A stretch of DNA of 41,741 nt, from assembly GCA_037176905.1 (NCBI GenBank), contig JBBBWG010032642.1:1-41741 (forward strand). Direction: 5' to 3'. The position numbers and the translations under genes were made by a program. This DNA comes from Azolla pinnata. Taxonomy: Eukaryota; Streptophyta; Polypodiopsida; Salviniales; Salviniaceae. Each line of letters starts with the position of its first letter. Position 1 is the stretch's first letter. Positions 24,875 to 36,224 of the stretch are shown here, one piece after another. The notes under the pieces are model-generated. The model had not been told where the DNA came from and searched no databases. It was given only the letters and a program-made list of their open reading frames with translations.

Positions 24875-25656
24875 TGATCACAGGAAACTAAGCCTGGAAG
24901 ACTACAATCCCTGAAAGATAACTGACAGAAAATCGGTTGATTGAAATCTACATAGACCGTACAAGAATCCATACACAAAGTATCAACAGACACACTTTAC
25001 ACATACACATTCATATACATATACACATGTGCCCATGCACACGTAAGGCGGACCATACAGAATGAGCACAGTGGTTAAAGCCAAACCAAGAGTTTTTGAA
25101 AATTTAACCAAGGTGGAGGTGAAAGAATGACCGCAATCTCATTCTTTTCGTGCAGACTTTTCATAATGCCAGAGGAGGAAGATAAGAAAGAAAGAAAGGG
25201 GGGATGAATTCGCCATTCAGAGAGAGAGACGGAGAGAGAGAGAGAAGAAGAAGATAGTATGCGTGGAAGACTATCCAGAGATCTGAGATCTCCTGAACAC
25301 AGACCAGGCGATTCCAAGGTCCTCGAATCTGTAAGGACTACACGAACGTGTGGTAGAGAAGATCGATTAACAGCAAATGGAAGGGATAAGAGCCGACCTG
25401 AAATGAAGCAGATCAAGAACAAGGAAAGGCGATGGCGGGCAGAATATCTCAATCAGAGATCCCTCCTGCTGCTGCTTCTGCTTCTGCTTCTGCTTGGCCT
25501 CGATCCGAATGACTCTTCCACGCCGCCCCTCCCTGACAAAAACGTGAGGAAAAACAAAATACCAAAGAATGGATGCTTTTGGTGGGTGGAAAATAGAGAA
25601 CGCGCAACGAACTGTTGTTTTATGAATTTGTGATAAGCCACACACAATCAGTCACT
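24875..25656. promoter_or_regulatory. Upstream region of guanosine deaminase
   Basis: It probably holds the promoter and 5' untranslated sequence. A GA-rich run at 25220-25255, a CTGCTTCTG run at about 25467-25494 and ACAC/ATAC repeats near 24990-25035 are visible. Open frames on both strands here are low-complexity products and are not supported as genes. Confidence 0.4.
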
Positions 25657-25692
25657 AACTGGAACTGGAACTGGAACTGGAACTGGAACTGG
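25657..25692. repeat. AACTGG hexamer array, six units
   Basis: Six perfect AACTGG repeats in intergenic DNA. Confidence 0.95.
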
Positions 25693-25699
25693 TGGGGAC

Positions 25700-27586
25700 A
25701 TGAATGACACTTCCCTCATTACAGTCCAACTTTTGTTCTGCGCGAGTAGGGAAAAGAGATGAGCGGCTCATGAATTTTACAGATTCATACAAAACAACAT
25801 TGTTCTGATGATACGAAATTTTTTATATATATATAAATATATCACGTGATTGAGAACCACTCGTACCGGCAATAATCAGATTGGAGCCATTTTGCATGGC
25901 TCTAGGGTTCATGGTTTAGCTTCGACTTTCAGCTTGATCTGTTTCAAAGCCGATTAGCCTTCGGCGCGAGTAGCTAGCCGAGCCACATGAGCTCGGCGCA
26001 ACTCCACTGGTCCTTGGTTACCTCCAAGCTCAACCCGATTACAAGAGACTAAAAGAATGGCTTGTCGGCTTTAGTTGAAACTCTACCAATAGTAGAAGGA
26101 TCCTTTCTATAACCCTTTTGTTATATTAGTGCTACCATGCCATCCAATTAAATGATTATTATCATTGATACCTTCATCATGGTCATTGATACCTCCAACA
26201 TTGATGAGCATTCATGCTCCTTGACACAACTCTAGTGAAATTTTCACTCGTGGAATGTTTCTCCTTAAACCCTACAACTCCCTATCCACTACCACTGATC
26301 CAATTGCTCTCTGATGGTTTACTACCATGCACTACTGGCCATTGGTTGCTTCCAATGCTCTCTTTTGCGAGCCACTCCAGCCAAAGTTCACTTTTGAATT
26401 CCTCATGTTGCTTACATTTTATCTTATATATGTTGGTTTTGTTGCTAATTTCTCAACCTAGATTGCACATTCCAATGAAATGTTTGCTATATTTGATGTA
26501 CTTTGTCCACGGATGGTTCTAGATGAGCTAAATTACTAGATAGATTGTAAGAGATGACCCTAGATCATGTAGAAGCCTTTTTTTGAGAGCCATTAGTTAT
26601 AAAATTGCCATAACAATGGCTACATTGACCCATGATATGGGGCGTAGTCAAAGAAAATTCTCACTCATGGCTGGGGTAAAAGTCGCCTAGGGGGAGATAA
26701 AGTTCTAATGTGAGATTTGTTGTGCTCACCCTACATTTCATTAGTGTTTCTTTGCTACTTTTCAAATGCCTCCATTTCCCCAATCATAGTATGATAGTAT
26801 TCCTTGAGTGTGTGAATAATTATGGCCATATCCCATTGACTGTAATAGCTAGAAAATTAACTTTTTCTTTCATTAGCATAAGGTACGGACACTTCTAGAT
26901 AGTCCAAAACAAAACACTACATGCTAATTAGAAGCTCCATAAAGGAAGGATTTCCTCCATAGGATGAAATGGGAGAAGCAAGGATTGCTTCTATGACCTT
27001 GTGAGATAAAGTTTATAATTGGATTTATCACTTGTGAGTCCAAATTGTTGATCCCCATGTCACCATACCTCGCACATGTCGAAGTTCCAACAATCATATG
27101 ATCCTCCACTTGATTTGTGATGCCAGATTTGTACAAGTCCTTCCACATGAATTCCTCGAGATCCCACTGTAGATGCACCAAGGAACTAATTTTGTAAGAC
27201 GATGGTTACTAATGTGCTGCTAGCTTTTCTAGGAGTGGATCAATACTCCATTGCTTTTTTGTATAACCAACTAACCTCACCTAATGTTACTCCATTGTTT
27301 GGGCGACATTGTTCGGGATGCTTATAACTACTCTTAGCAATCCCACTGTGTCAACAACTTCATAGAAAGTGATTTTTGCCCCACTCGAGCTCACTCCTTT
27401 TATTATTTTCAACATTTTGTCATTGGTAGGTCCACCTAGCCACATTGTTTGTTGACCCATTTGTAAGAATAATTTGGAATGTGCAAGGGTTGTCTTTACA
27501 ATCACAAATGTATTGTGGTCCTCATGTATATTGTCACCCCAGTTAGAGATGACACAAGTCTATTGGTGTTGCCATCAAGTCCTCCA
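25700..27586. other. Intergenic DNA, no supported gene
   Basis: Short open frames only. Minus frames at 26924-27181 and 27287-27505 have balanced composition but no recognisable domain. They could be relics of an older transposon into which the copia element later inserted. Confidence 0.45.
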
Positions 27587-27591
27587 CCACC
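27587..27591. other. Target-site duplication, left (CCACC)
   Basis: Five bases directly before the left LTR, repeated directly after the right LTR at 32862-32866. Confidence 0.9.
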
Positions 27592-27897
27592 TGTTGGGTG
27601 AGACCGTCAGGCGGAACAAGGCACTAACTTCCAGCAGTATGTTGGAGATGTCAAGAGGTAGATTAGAACAAAGAGAAGATCAAATCTGAAGGAGGAGGCT
27701 TCAAATTTGAGGTGGTGAGAAGTGGAGGCAAAGGTACAAGAGAGAGTAGGAGAGTTGGAGCAACCAACTTTGAACGGCCATACAAGCTTGGTATTTATAC
27801 CCCCGAGCTAGGGCTGAAGCCTTTTCGTCTTATTACAAATATGACCCGTTCACTTATGGACGGTGTGAACACGGCCATTAGATGCTCGTATTCAACA
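27592..27897 (-). repeat. 3' LTR of copia element
   Basis: TGTTGGGTGA...TATTCAACA, 306 bp on plus coordinates. Compared with the other LTR it lacks the AATAGGCACAAGAATAGA region. Confidence 0.9.
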
Positions 27898-27912
27898 CTC
27901 CCCTGTAATGGG
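27898..27912 (-). promoter_or_regulatory. Polypurine tract of copia element
   Basis: On minus the sequence ACAGGGGAG abuts the 3' LTR. Confidence 0.65.
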
Positions 27913-28003
27913 TGTGTTCTAGAAAATCCGTAAAAAGAAAACAAGGGGCTGATATACTACGGAAAAGTACGATCGTAAAAAAGTACGATCGTAAAAGGTA
28001 CGA

Positions 28004-29540
28004 CTATTTCTGCAGTTTGTCCAGAATCAGCTCCATGCCCATCCGATCCCGTAGAGACCGAAATCAGTCCGTCGAAAGACTTTTGGTCATCACGTCCGCA
28101 ACATTGTCAGTCGTAGAGAACTTCTCTAGACTGAGCATCTTCTTAGTTGCGCAATCCCGAACGACGTGGTACCGAACCTCGATATGCTTGGAAGCATTGT
28201 GATGTACCGGATTTTTCGCTAAAGCGACGGCTCCCTGGCTGTTGCTCAGCACGGTCGGAATCCATTTCGGATTAACTTGTCGAAACATACAAGCTAGTCG
28301 TCTGAGCTAAAGCGCTTCCTTTGCTGCATCCGACGCAGCTATGTACTCCGCTTCGGTCGTACTTGTAGCAGTACAATCCTATAGTTTCGATCTCCACGAA
28401 ATGGCGCCGTACCCGAACCTGAAGAAGTATCCAGACGTCGATTTCCGACTGTCGAGACAGCCCGCGTAATCCGAGTCGGTGTAGCCTACTAGGTCTAAGG
28501 GTTCGTTCAGTCCGAATTTGATGCCGTAGTCTTTTGTGCCAACCAGATATTTGAAGATATGCTTCACTGCGTTCCTGTGTGGGTGGCCGGGATTGTGCAT
28601 GAATCTGCTCATGACGCCAACCGCATGCGCTATATCTGGCCTCGTCGCGACCATAGCGTACATCAATGAGCCAACAGCCGGTGCATATTGTACCGACTTC
28701 AAATGGTCCCCCTTCGGACCGAGTGTTGGGTAGTCCTTCCGTGACAGCCGAAGGTTGGCAGGTAGCGGTGTCGTAGCAAATCGAGCCGTATGCATGCTGA
28801 ATTGCTCCAAAATTCGTCGGATGTAGTCAAATTGAGACAGATACAACTGTTGCGAATAACGATTCCGTGTGATCTTCATCCCGAGAATGTGATACGCCGA
28901 ACCAAGGTCGTTCATTGTGAATTTCTGCAGCATTTGCCGTCGGAGCTCGGCAAGCTCTTCGATATGTCGACCAAAGAGTAGCATATCGTCCACGTAGAGG
29001 ATGAGGAAGATGGGACTCCCATTTGGTGCGTCCTTACTATACAAGCAATGGTCCTCATCCGATGGAAGAAAGCCGATCGACCGTACGAAATCGTCGAACT
29101 TCCTATACCATTGCTGCGGAGCTTGTTTCAAGCCGTACAAGCTCTTCCGTAACCGACATACGAGATGTTCATGGCCTGGTGACGCAAAGCCGTGCGGCTG
29201 CTCCACATATATTTCCTCGTCTAGATCACCATGGAGGAATGTCGTTTTCACATCCAATTGAAGAAGCTCCAAGTCCTCGAGCGCGACTACGCCGAGGAGG
29301 AAACGAAGGGTTGTCATCTTAACGACGGGTGAAAATACTTCATCGAAGTCTACGCCATACTCTTGCCGAAACCCTTTGGCTACAATGCGCGCCTTATACT
29401 TCGGACTAGAGGAATCAGACACTTGTTTGAGTCGATAGACCCACTTGCACGGAAGTGCTTTCCGATTCCGTGGAAGTTCAACCAAGTCCCATGTCTCGTT
29501 TGCTCGGATGGAGTTCATTTCGGACTCCATTGCAAGTTGT
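28004..29540 (-). pseudogene. Copia reverse transcriptase and RNase H
   Basis: The reverse transcriptase makes element cDNA and RNase H removes the RNA template. A long frame (29530-28379) carries WVYRLKQ, KARIVAKGF, DFDEVFSPVVK, the LDVKTTFLHGDL motif, YGLKQAP and the catalytic LILYVDDMLLFG, then SRFMHNPG and GYTDSDYAGCLDSRKSTSG of RNase H. A single in-frame TAG just after WRSKL splits off the rest, where TEAEYIA, the PVHHNASKHIEVRYH segment and the closing ELILDKLQK are readable up to the stop at 28004. Apart from that stop this is the best-kept part of the element. Confidence 0.93.
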
Positions 29541-30560
29541 CAACTTGCAGTATCCGTAGCTTCGATCGCTTCTCTGTATGTCGTAGGTTCATTGGCGTCC
29601 GTAAAGAACAAGCCGGGAGAGTATCTCTCTGGTGGCTGCGACAGTCTTTCCGATCGACGTGGAATAACTGGGCTAGCCGGTTCTGGTGCGGTCGTACTCT
29701 GCAGGTCTGAACTTGGTTCATCCGAACTGGTTGGATCAGGAGTAGCTGTACTACTCGGATTTTCCGGAGGTACGGCTCCTTCCGTACTAAGAGAGTCGGT
29801 GGACCGTGAAGACGACCTCGTATGTTGTGCTGGTCCATATAGAGGAGCAGGTATGTCTGCAAACGTAACTCTCCGTAATTCTATCGGGCGCTCCGCAGCC
29901 TTGTGCATTGCGGGCTCGTTGAAGACTACGTCCGAACTTCGGACGCCTTGGTGAGTCTTCGGGTCCCATAAGCGATAGCCGAAACTTTCGTCAAGTCCAT
30001 ATCCTAGGAAAACGCATTTCCGTGACCGTGAATCGAGTTTACGATGCTCGTCCCTTGACACAAGGGCGTACGCTTCACATCCGAATATACTCTCCCCTGT
30101 TATCGGATCGTAGGCATTTCAACTTCCGATCCGTCTGATTCTCGACCATTGCGAGCCAATCCTTGAAGATCGTGAAAACACGGTCTTTTGTCCGAGTCGG
30201 ATAAGCCCACACCTTCCGCGTAGCGTCATCAATGAAGGTGACGAAGTACGACGCTCCACCGAGAGATTGATGTGGCATCAGGCCACAGATGTTGGAATTG
30301 ATCAAATCAAGCGGACGCGATTCTCTCGGTGCACTAGTCGGATGTGGGGCCGCGACTTGCTTGTCGTACTAGCAACGCTCGCAAAACTCATGTCGGAGAA
30401 GGAGAGCTTGGGAATGTAGCCGGCCTTAGATAGATACGTGATGCCAACTTTGCTCAGGTGGCCGAGTCTTCCGTGCCATAGTGATGACACTGGAATATCC
30501 ATGAGGAATAAGTCATCCTCTCTAAGTGTGACATACAAAGGATGCAGTGAATGTATCTTC
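29540..30560 (-). pseudogene. Copia integrase, internally deleted
   Basis: The GAG-pre-integrase segment SLWHGRLGHLSKVG is followed, after a frame change, by the catalytic core start: SNICGLM (the first Asp of the usual TDxxG is Asn), then YFVTFIDDATRK and LRSDNRGEY. At about 30070-30085 the frame jumps straight to the C-terminal FGCEAYA...RSRKCVFLGYG region. The stretch that should hold the third catalytic residue (Glu) and the TPQQNG-type segment is missing, so integration activity is impossible. The C-terminal Ser/Thr/Pro-rich linker (29540-30060) leads to the reverse transcriptase. Confidence 0.85.
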
Positions 30561-30732
30561 GGGCCATGAGCAAGTAGGAGGTTCCCTCTGTGGAGACTTC
30601 ACCCTCCTAACGAGAAGTTGGCACGGATGCCTGCTTCGTCGAGTTGTCCCATCGAAATGAGCGACCTTGAAAGCTCCGGAACATGTCGAACATCGTGGAA
30701 CACGATCGTAGAGCCACCCGAAAGGTTGAGCT

Positions 30733-31807
30733 CTACTGTACCAATGCTGATAAGCGTGCAATTCTGTAAATTTCCGACGCGTACAGGGTCGAAACTTGAG
30801 CCGTGTACTGTCGGAATTGCGATCGGAACGGAGTTACGTGGTAAGTCGTACCCGAGTCGAGTAGCCAGCTGGTGGCTTCCTCCGTCGTGAGTAGAAATTC
30901 TGCTTCGGTCATGATCTCCACATTGAGGATGTTCGGATTATCCTCCGTAGTAGCTCTGGTTGTGTGCCGTGAATCCGTAGAAGATGAACCGCAGAAGTTC
31001 ACTTCCTCCGTACGATTGCCCTTTTGCGAAAATTTTTCGTTCTTTGCTTTGAGTGCTCGGCAATCGGCCTTGATGTGTTCAGGTTTCTTGCAATAATTGC
31101 ACGTCCGTAAATCCTTGGACTTACTTCGGTTTCTCGTTGCGTTCGGCCCGCGTGAGGAACTTCTTCCACGATGTTGTTGTCGATCACCTGTAGTCTGTAC
31201 GGTGTATGCTTCACTTGCCGAGTTCTGAACAAACGTTTTCCTCTGAACGTATTCAGACAGAATGGAGCTGGTAATCTCGGAGTACTTCATGGCCGCAGTA
31301 AATGCGTTGCATACGATTGTGACAAAGGTTTCCCAAGACGGTGGAAGGCTACTCATAAGCAATAGAGCTTTCAGCTCATCGTCGATCGTCATCCCTTGTG
31401 CTGACAACTAGGAAATGATTCCTTCCTACTCGTTCAGGTGAGCCGTGATTGAGTCAGATTCCTTAATCCGCAAGTTGTAAAGGCGCTGCATCAAATAAAT
31501 CTTTGTAGCGGCTACCTTCTTCTCATATTTGTCCGACAACATCTTCCACAATTCTTTTGCTGTGGTACATGACTGAACCGTGTAGTACACGGATTCCGAC
31601 AAATGCATCCGAATGGTAGCACGGGCTACCCGGTCTAGCTTCTTCCATTCTTCCAGCTTGTATGTTGCTAAGAGCGTTCTGATGCTCTATTGGATCGATC
31701 TAGCCGTGGACTATGAGATAGTCCTCCATCTGCTCCTTCCAGAAGTTGAAGTTCGTTTCATCGAACTTCCTTAGACTCATCTCGGATGAGCCGGATGTCG
31801 AAGCCAT
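30733..31807 (-). pseudogene. Copia gag and protease
   Basis: Gag forms the particle and protease cuts the polyprotein. The start ATG at 31807 opens MASTSGSSEMSLRKFDETNF, with an in-frame TAG after EDYLIVHG. The UBN2-like gag continues in shifted frames (MHLSESVYYTVQS, LMQRLYNLRIKE, LKALLLMSSLPPSW). The zinc knuckle CNYCKKPEHIKADC is intact (C-x2-C-x4-H-x4-C). The protease active site reads LLDSGTTYHV, the usual copia DSG(A/T)T-H pattern. The frame ends at 30733. Confidence 0.9.
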
Positions 31808-32502
31808 TTGTCGGAAGGCTCGTCCGTAGTTCTGTCCGGAGTGGTTACGATGGTGAGTGAGTACGGCTGCATTACAGTCTACCCGGAATGCGGTCTAACC
31901 GAGTTGGACACAAACATGAAGGGGGTTACGGTTCTACTCGAAGTGGGCACGAGCACGACGACTCTATCCGAAGTGAGTACGAACCGTGTTGTCAAAGTCC
32001 GAGTCAAAATCAGACTATTACGCCTAGTCCGCGGAAGAACGAGTTGTTCTGACTCTTCTGATGCGGTTTTCGGCCAAAGTACTTCTACACGGAGTGAGCA
32101 CAAGCCTCTGGCTTTGCCCGAAGTGTGTACAAAACACTATCAAAGAGAGTATGATTGTCAGAATCGCGATCTAATCGTACATTGCATGGATTAGATCACG
32201 ATAGGGCGTTTTACTCCAGATTGTGGTAAAATGGTCGTAACTCCCTATGGGTTGCTCCAAATCCAATGCCATAGCTTACATTCTCTCCTGACGCCAAGGC
32301 GAACACGATGATGTGTTGTTCAACAGAAGAAGTCGCAGAAAACTCTTAGAAAGCTCGAGTCTTTAGTCGCCGGTCAGAAAGTTACGGATGATCATAACTG
32401 TCTTGAATCTTCTCCAAACCACACGCTCTTGACGTTCACACTGAGCTGAATACAGTAGAAAGATAGTAGCAGCAGATGATGGCCTACAACAGATGAACCC
32501 AC

Positions 32503-32514
32503 GCTCTGATACCA
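32503..32514 (-). promoter_or_regulatory. Primer-binding site, initiator tRNA-Met type
   Basis: TGGTATCAGAGC on minus lies two bases inside the 5' LTR. It complements the 3' end of plant initiator tRNA-Met, the usual copia primer. Confidence 0.92.
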
Positions 32515-32516
32515 AA

Positions 32517-32861
32517 TGTTCGGTGAGGCCATCAGGCGGAACAAGACACTAACTTCCAGTAGTATGTTGGAGATGTCAAGAGGTAGATTAGAACAAAGAG
32601 AAGATCAGATCTAAAGGAGGAAGCTTCAGATCTGAGGCGGTGAGAAGTGGTGGCAAAGGTACAAGAGAGAGTGAGAGAGAGGAATAGGCACAAGAATAGA
32701 ACTTCTATTCACAAGAGTTGGAGCAACCAATTTTGAACGGCCATACAAGCTTGGTATTTATACCCCCAAGCTAGGTCTGAAGCCTTTTCGGCTTATTACA
32801 AATATGGCCCCGTTCACTTATGGACAGTGTGAACATGACCATTAGATGCCCGTATTCGACA
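32517..32861 (-). repeat. 5' LTR of copia element
   Basis: TGTTCGGTGA...TATTCGACA, 345 bp on plus coordinates. On minus it should carry the promoter; GGTATAAATACC-like sequence (about 32752-32765) is a probable TATA box, shared with the other LTR copies. Confidence 0.9.
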
Positions 32862-32866
32862 CCACC
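32862..32866. other. Target-site duplication, right (CCACC)
   Basis: Matches 27587-27591 exactly. Confidence 0.9.
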
Positions 32867-33600
32867 CACGGCATATGGAAGATGTACTCGCTATTGCACT
32901 AGCAGATCCACTGATCACAGTCGAGAGGTTGCCAAGAAGTGGCGAGAACACAACTGTAAGGCAAGTCGTTACACATACACACACAGATAGAGAGAGTGTG
33001 CATGTGTGCGTGCGTGTGTTTGTGCGCCCTTTTTTCAAAACCAAAACCTATTCAACCATTTCATTCCAAAATGATGGGTTTATATACAACTGGACCAGGG
33101 TTAGGTTTGGCCTGCCTTGTTTCACACTAGCCAGCCAATAACATTATGGCACACCTAGGGACAATACTATTGCATGTCGAACCCAAAAACCCTTAGATTG
33201 GAAGAAAAGAAAAATAAATACAAGTTTGTGTAGCATTTTACAATGCGCAACATTGCGGAGGGCTTCAATCTGCAGTGTTGGGGAGGGGCAGATTGAAAAA
33301 GACTGAGGGGGCTGGGATGGGATTGCATTTGTCGCAGCAATGGCGATTAGGGCAGGGGTGAGCTCGGCTTGTAGGGCTGCATCCGGTTGTGTGGTGAGGT
33401 GAGGTGCTGCTCAAGCAGTGGTGCACTTCGACTATCTGGTTTGTCACGGGCTGTAGGAAGTCGGCGCGTAGGTTGCCGCTGACCGCCTCCATGCTCTGGT
33501 GATCCAATCACACAAGGTCGGTGCTGTGCTAGTCTCGAGCAACCTTCTCGGCGTAGAGGAGCTAGAGCTCCGTTGTCGTGTGTCTCTTCACACACGATAT
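32867..33600. other. Intergenic segment with AC/GT microsatellite
   Basis: ACACAC and GTGTGCGTG-type repeats lie at about 32970-33022. The GC-richer stretch 33250-33600 has open frames on minus with no recognisable domain. Confidence 0.5.
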
Positions 33601-34700
33601 GAAACGTAATAATTTTATGTTAGCCTAGTACTTTTTTATGCGAGGAGATTAAGGTCCGTAAGAGCTTCCAAACGTATTTTACGGCATGTTAATCGGGCAA
33701 GTACGGTTAAAGTTACGGATAAATCAAGGAAGAAGACTTGGTGAAGCGGAAAAGTGAGATGTCCCACATGAGCAGGTGTAGCAGTATATAAGCCGACCTT
33801 GAAGAATACTTTTCATTCGCGTTTTTCAGGGTGCTTTGTAGCGCTTTGTGCGGGCGGCAACTTTTCTACAGAATCCACGTTTCATACTTTTACGAGTACG
33901 AGTTCAGTCGGACGAGTGCGGCGCCCCGTAGTAATCGGACGAGTGCGGCCCGTATCGTGTGCAGGCGAACGAACACAATCGTGTACACGGGCTAGTCGCA
34001 CTAATGTGAAGGCCATGCTAAAGTAAAATGCCACGTGGGAGACATGCAACTAAAGAGAACGCCACGTGGGAGACATGCGACGGAGCGGGAGATGCGAACT
34101 CGAGTTCTTTCATGCAGGAAACCTTGATTTCTTAATCTCAGCTTTGTAATCCAAGTCTTTTGGTTTTGTAACCCTAGTTTGCGGAATCGGGAGAATTCAA
34201 ACCCTAAATCTCAGCTTTGTAATCCAAGTCTTTTGGATTCGAAACCCTAGTCTACGGAATCGGGAGAATTCAAACCATAAATCTCTGATCGAAGCCAAGT
34301 CTTCTAGATTCGAAACCCTAGTTTGCGGAATCGGCAGAACTCAAACCCTAAATCTCTGATCGAAGCCAAGTTTTCAGAATTCAAAACCCTAATCGGCTAA
34401 ACTGGAAACCCTGTCTTGAGAAATTTAAACCCTAATCTGGGTAATCTGCTGAACTCAAACCCTAAATCTCTGATCGAAGCCAAGTCTTCTGAATTCTAAA
34501 CCCTAATCTGGGTAGTCTGCTGAACTCAAACCCTAAATCTTTGATCGAAGCCAAGTCTTCTGAATTCTAAACCCTAATCTGATACTTTCACTATACCCCA
34601 ATCCTTTCTGATTCCGATTTCGGGATTTGATTGTAATTTCTTCTCTATAATCAAGAAACTATTTCAAATTTATATATTCAAACTAAATTATCAGTCTTCG
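33600..34700 (+). mobile_element. Probable LTR and leader of a plus-strand gypsy element
   Basis: TATATAAGCC at about 33786-33795 is followed by a transcribed-looking leader, a tandem repeat array and, downstream on the same strand, a gypsy gag remnant (35440-36215). No second LTR copy is in the window, so the boundaries are not fixed. Confidence 0.4.
34137..34590 (+). repeat. 71-73-bp tandem repeat rich in AAACCCTAA motifs
   Basis: Five to six imperfect units of the form GATCGAAGCCAAGTCTTC...AACCCTAATCTG...CTCAAACCCTAAATCT. At least ten ACCCTA motifs occur. They match the plant telobox and telomere unit (CCCTAAA) but are interspersed, not head to tail. Confidence 0.85.
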
Positions 34701-35439
34701 CATCCCGGTATTTGGAATCCTATGGTCGGAGGCCCCGGGGTCCTGCCTCGACGTTCACGTATCTTTGTTGTAATTTCGCGACACCGCTACTTGGGCCGCT
34801 TGGACTCCCAAAGCTTGAGGGAGGCAGTGTCCACTTGCTCCATGGTCTTGGCATGAAAACTCTTGACCACGTGTTAGACAATGCAAGCACGGGTTGAGGT
34901 TTGTCCTCAAGCTCCACGTGGAGCTTCTCCTGTAGTTCCTCATGAGTAGTAGTTTCGCCTTGATGGCGTTTGGCCATTAGGTTGACCTTGGTCGGAGGAC
35001 CAACATCTCCACACCGTGTTTCTGAACTCTTTTTCTGAAGCACGTAGTGTGTTGTTGTGATGTTTTCAACGCACAGTGTGAAAACACCCCAAATGATCGA
35101 TACAATACTCCTTTAAGTATAGATCAACCATGCTAAAATATGTTTAGGGTGGGATTCAATCCTTAAACCTTGTTAGTACAAGGTTTTGGCTTTACCACTA
35201 AAGTATACACTATAAATATTTTATAAAAAAATCTCAGGATTGTCACAATTCACCTTCGAATTACGTTGCAACCATCGGGGCCTGAGACGGTGCACCTATG
35301 ATTGCAACCATCAGGATCTCAGGCCCCGATGGTTGCACCTTCGAACAAGTAGATCTAGAGTGTGAGCAATATGACATCGACCAACTAGGAGACGTAGAAC
35401 ATCACGACATTGGTAAACTTTGATGTGAAAGGTGGAACA
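34701..35439. other. Gypsy leader region, no clear product
   Basis: Open frames on both strands (minus 34720-35043; plus 34712-34897) have no domain that I recognise. A SINE-like sequence lies at 35140-35235, and 35270-35345 contains short inverted copies around CCATC(G/A)GG and CAACCATC. Confidence 0.4.
35140..35235 (-). mobile_element. tRNA-derived SINE-like sequence
   Basis: On minus, TAGTGGTAAAGCC (A-box-like) is followed about 30 bp later by GGATTGAATCCC (B-box-like), the internal RNA polymerase III promoter layout of tRNA-derived SINEs. Confidence 0.5.
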
Positions 35440-36215
35440 AAGATCGTAGCTCAACCTGAGGCGATGAACATGTTGACGATATTTGAAAGGATACTGCAAG
35501 AGCAACAGACCATGACAGAGCTAGGGGTGGCTGTTGATTGTCTTATTTAGTGGAATGGTCCATTTGATGGGTGAGATGTTTCTCACTACATGTGAGACTG
35601 CAAAGCCTTGATGGTACATTGCGGGGTCTCAGAAGCTCTTCGAATATGTGCATTTGATCAAATTGCTACAGATGGCCTACAAGAGAAGATCCATGAACTT
35701 TGAGGAGCAAACAAAACTTGGGCAAGCTTCGAGAGGGTTGTGTTGAACAATTTGCCATCGAGGACTCTACAAAAGAGACATGGCGTGGATTTAAAGAATA
35801 AGTTAATTTGCCCCATAAAGGTATGAAGGCTCTCGAAGTTTTATCTAAATTTGAATTAGAATCAATAGGTTGTTTACAAGGAGTCAAATGGTCATTCAAG
35901 TTGAAAAATTCCTTTGAGTCATGGATATGAGAGATTGTAAGGATTTGGGTAGTTTAATGGAAGACACAAAGTGAAAACGTAGAAATGTGAACGAAGGTCA
36001 AAGAGATTGTTGCTACAACAAAATAAAACAATGGCTTGGCAAAGATGAGAGAAAAGGGGTTGAAACACCATGAAGGATGGAATCAACATCTTCAAGCTCG
36101 AGGGGCTCAAGATCCCAAGAATTTAGGGCAGGGAAGACCCTCGATTCTACAACCCTAGATCAACTCGTTAAGAGCCTAGAAGATCTAACGATTGCTTTGT
36201 AAAGAAGGATGAAGA
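35440..36215 (+). pseudogene. Ty3/gypsy gag remnant
   Basis: The plus strand shows MNMLTIFERILQEQQ, FDG, DVSHYM, CKALMVHCGVSEALRICAFD and IATDGLQEKIHEL, then a WASFE segment, the order of a plant gypsy gag. Several in-frame stops occur. Near the end another frame reads TLDQLVKSLEDLTIAL, typical of the gag tail. The reading breaks off at about 36216 where the opposite strand becomes coding. Confidence 0.65.
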
Positions 36216-36224
36216 CATAAAATT

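Larger units (their letters stand above)
27592..32861 (-). mobile_element. Full-span Ty1/copia retrotransposon, inactive
   Basis: The 5270-bp element on minus is bounded by LTRs (27592-27897 and 32517-32861) and flanked by a CCACC target duplication. Order from 5': LTR, tRNA-Met-type primer site, gag, protease, integrase, reverse transcriptase, RNase H, polypurine tract, LTR. Integrase before reverse transcriptase defines copia. Stop codons, frameshifts and an integrase deletion make it non-autonomous. The 3' LTR (left) lacks about 39 bp present in the other and the LTRs have several substitutions, so insertion is not recent. A second, truncated copy lies at 39676-41481. Confidence 0.95.

Noticed and set aside
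25259-25633. Plus and minus open frames upstream of guanosine deaminase
   Set aside because: Leu- or Ser/Arg-rich products of CTGCTTCTG and GA runs, with no domain pattern.
27287-27505. Possible host gene interrupted by the copia insertion
   Set aside because: Joining the sequence across the target site gives stops in the readable frames on both sides, so an interrupted gene is not supported.
34720-35043. 107-codon minus open frame in the gypsy leader
   Set aside because: No recognisable domain, and it is opposite in direction to the surrounding element. Kept only as an unassigned leader region.
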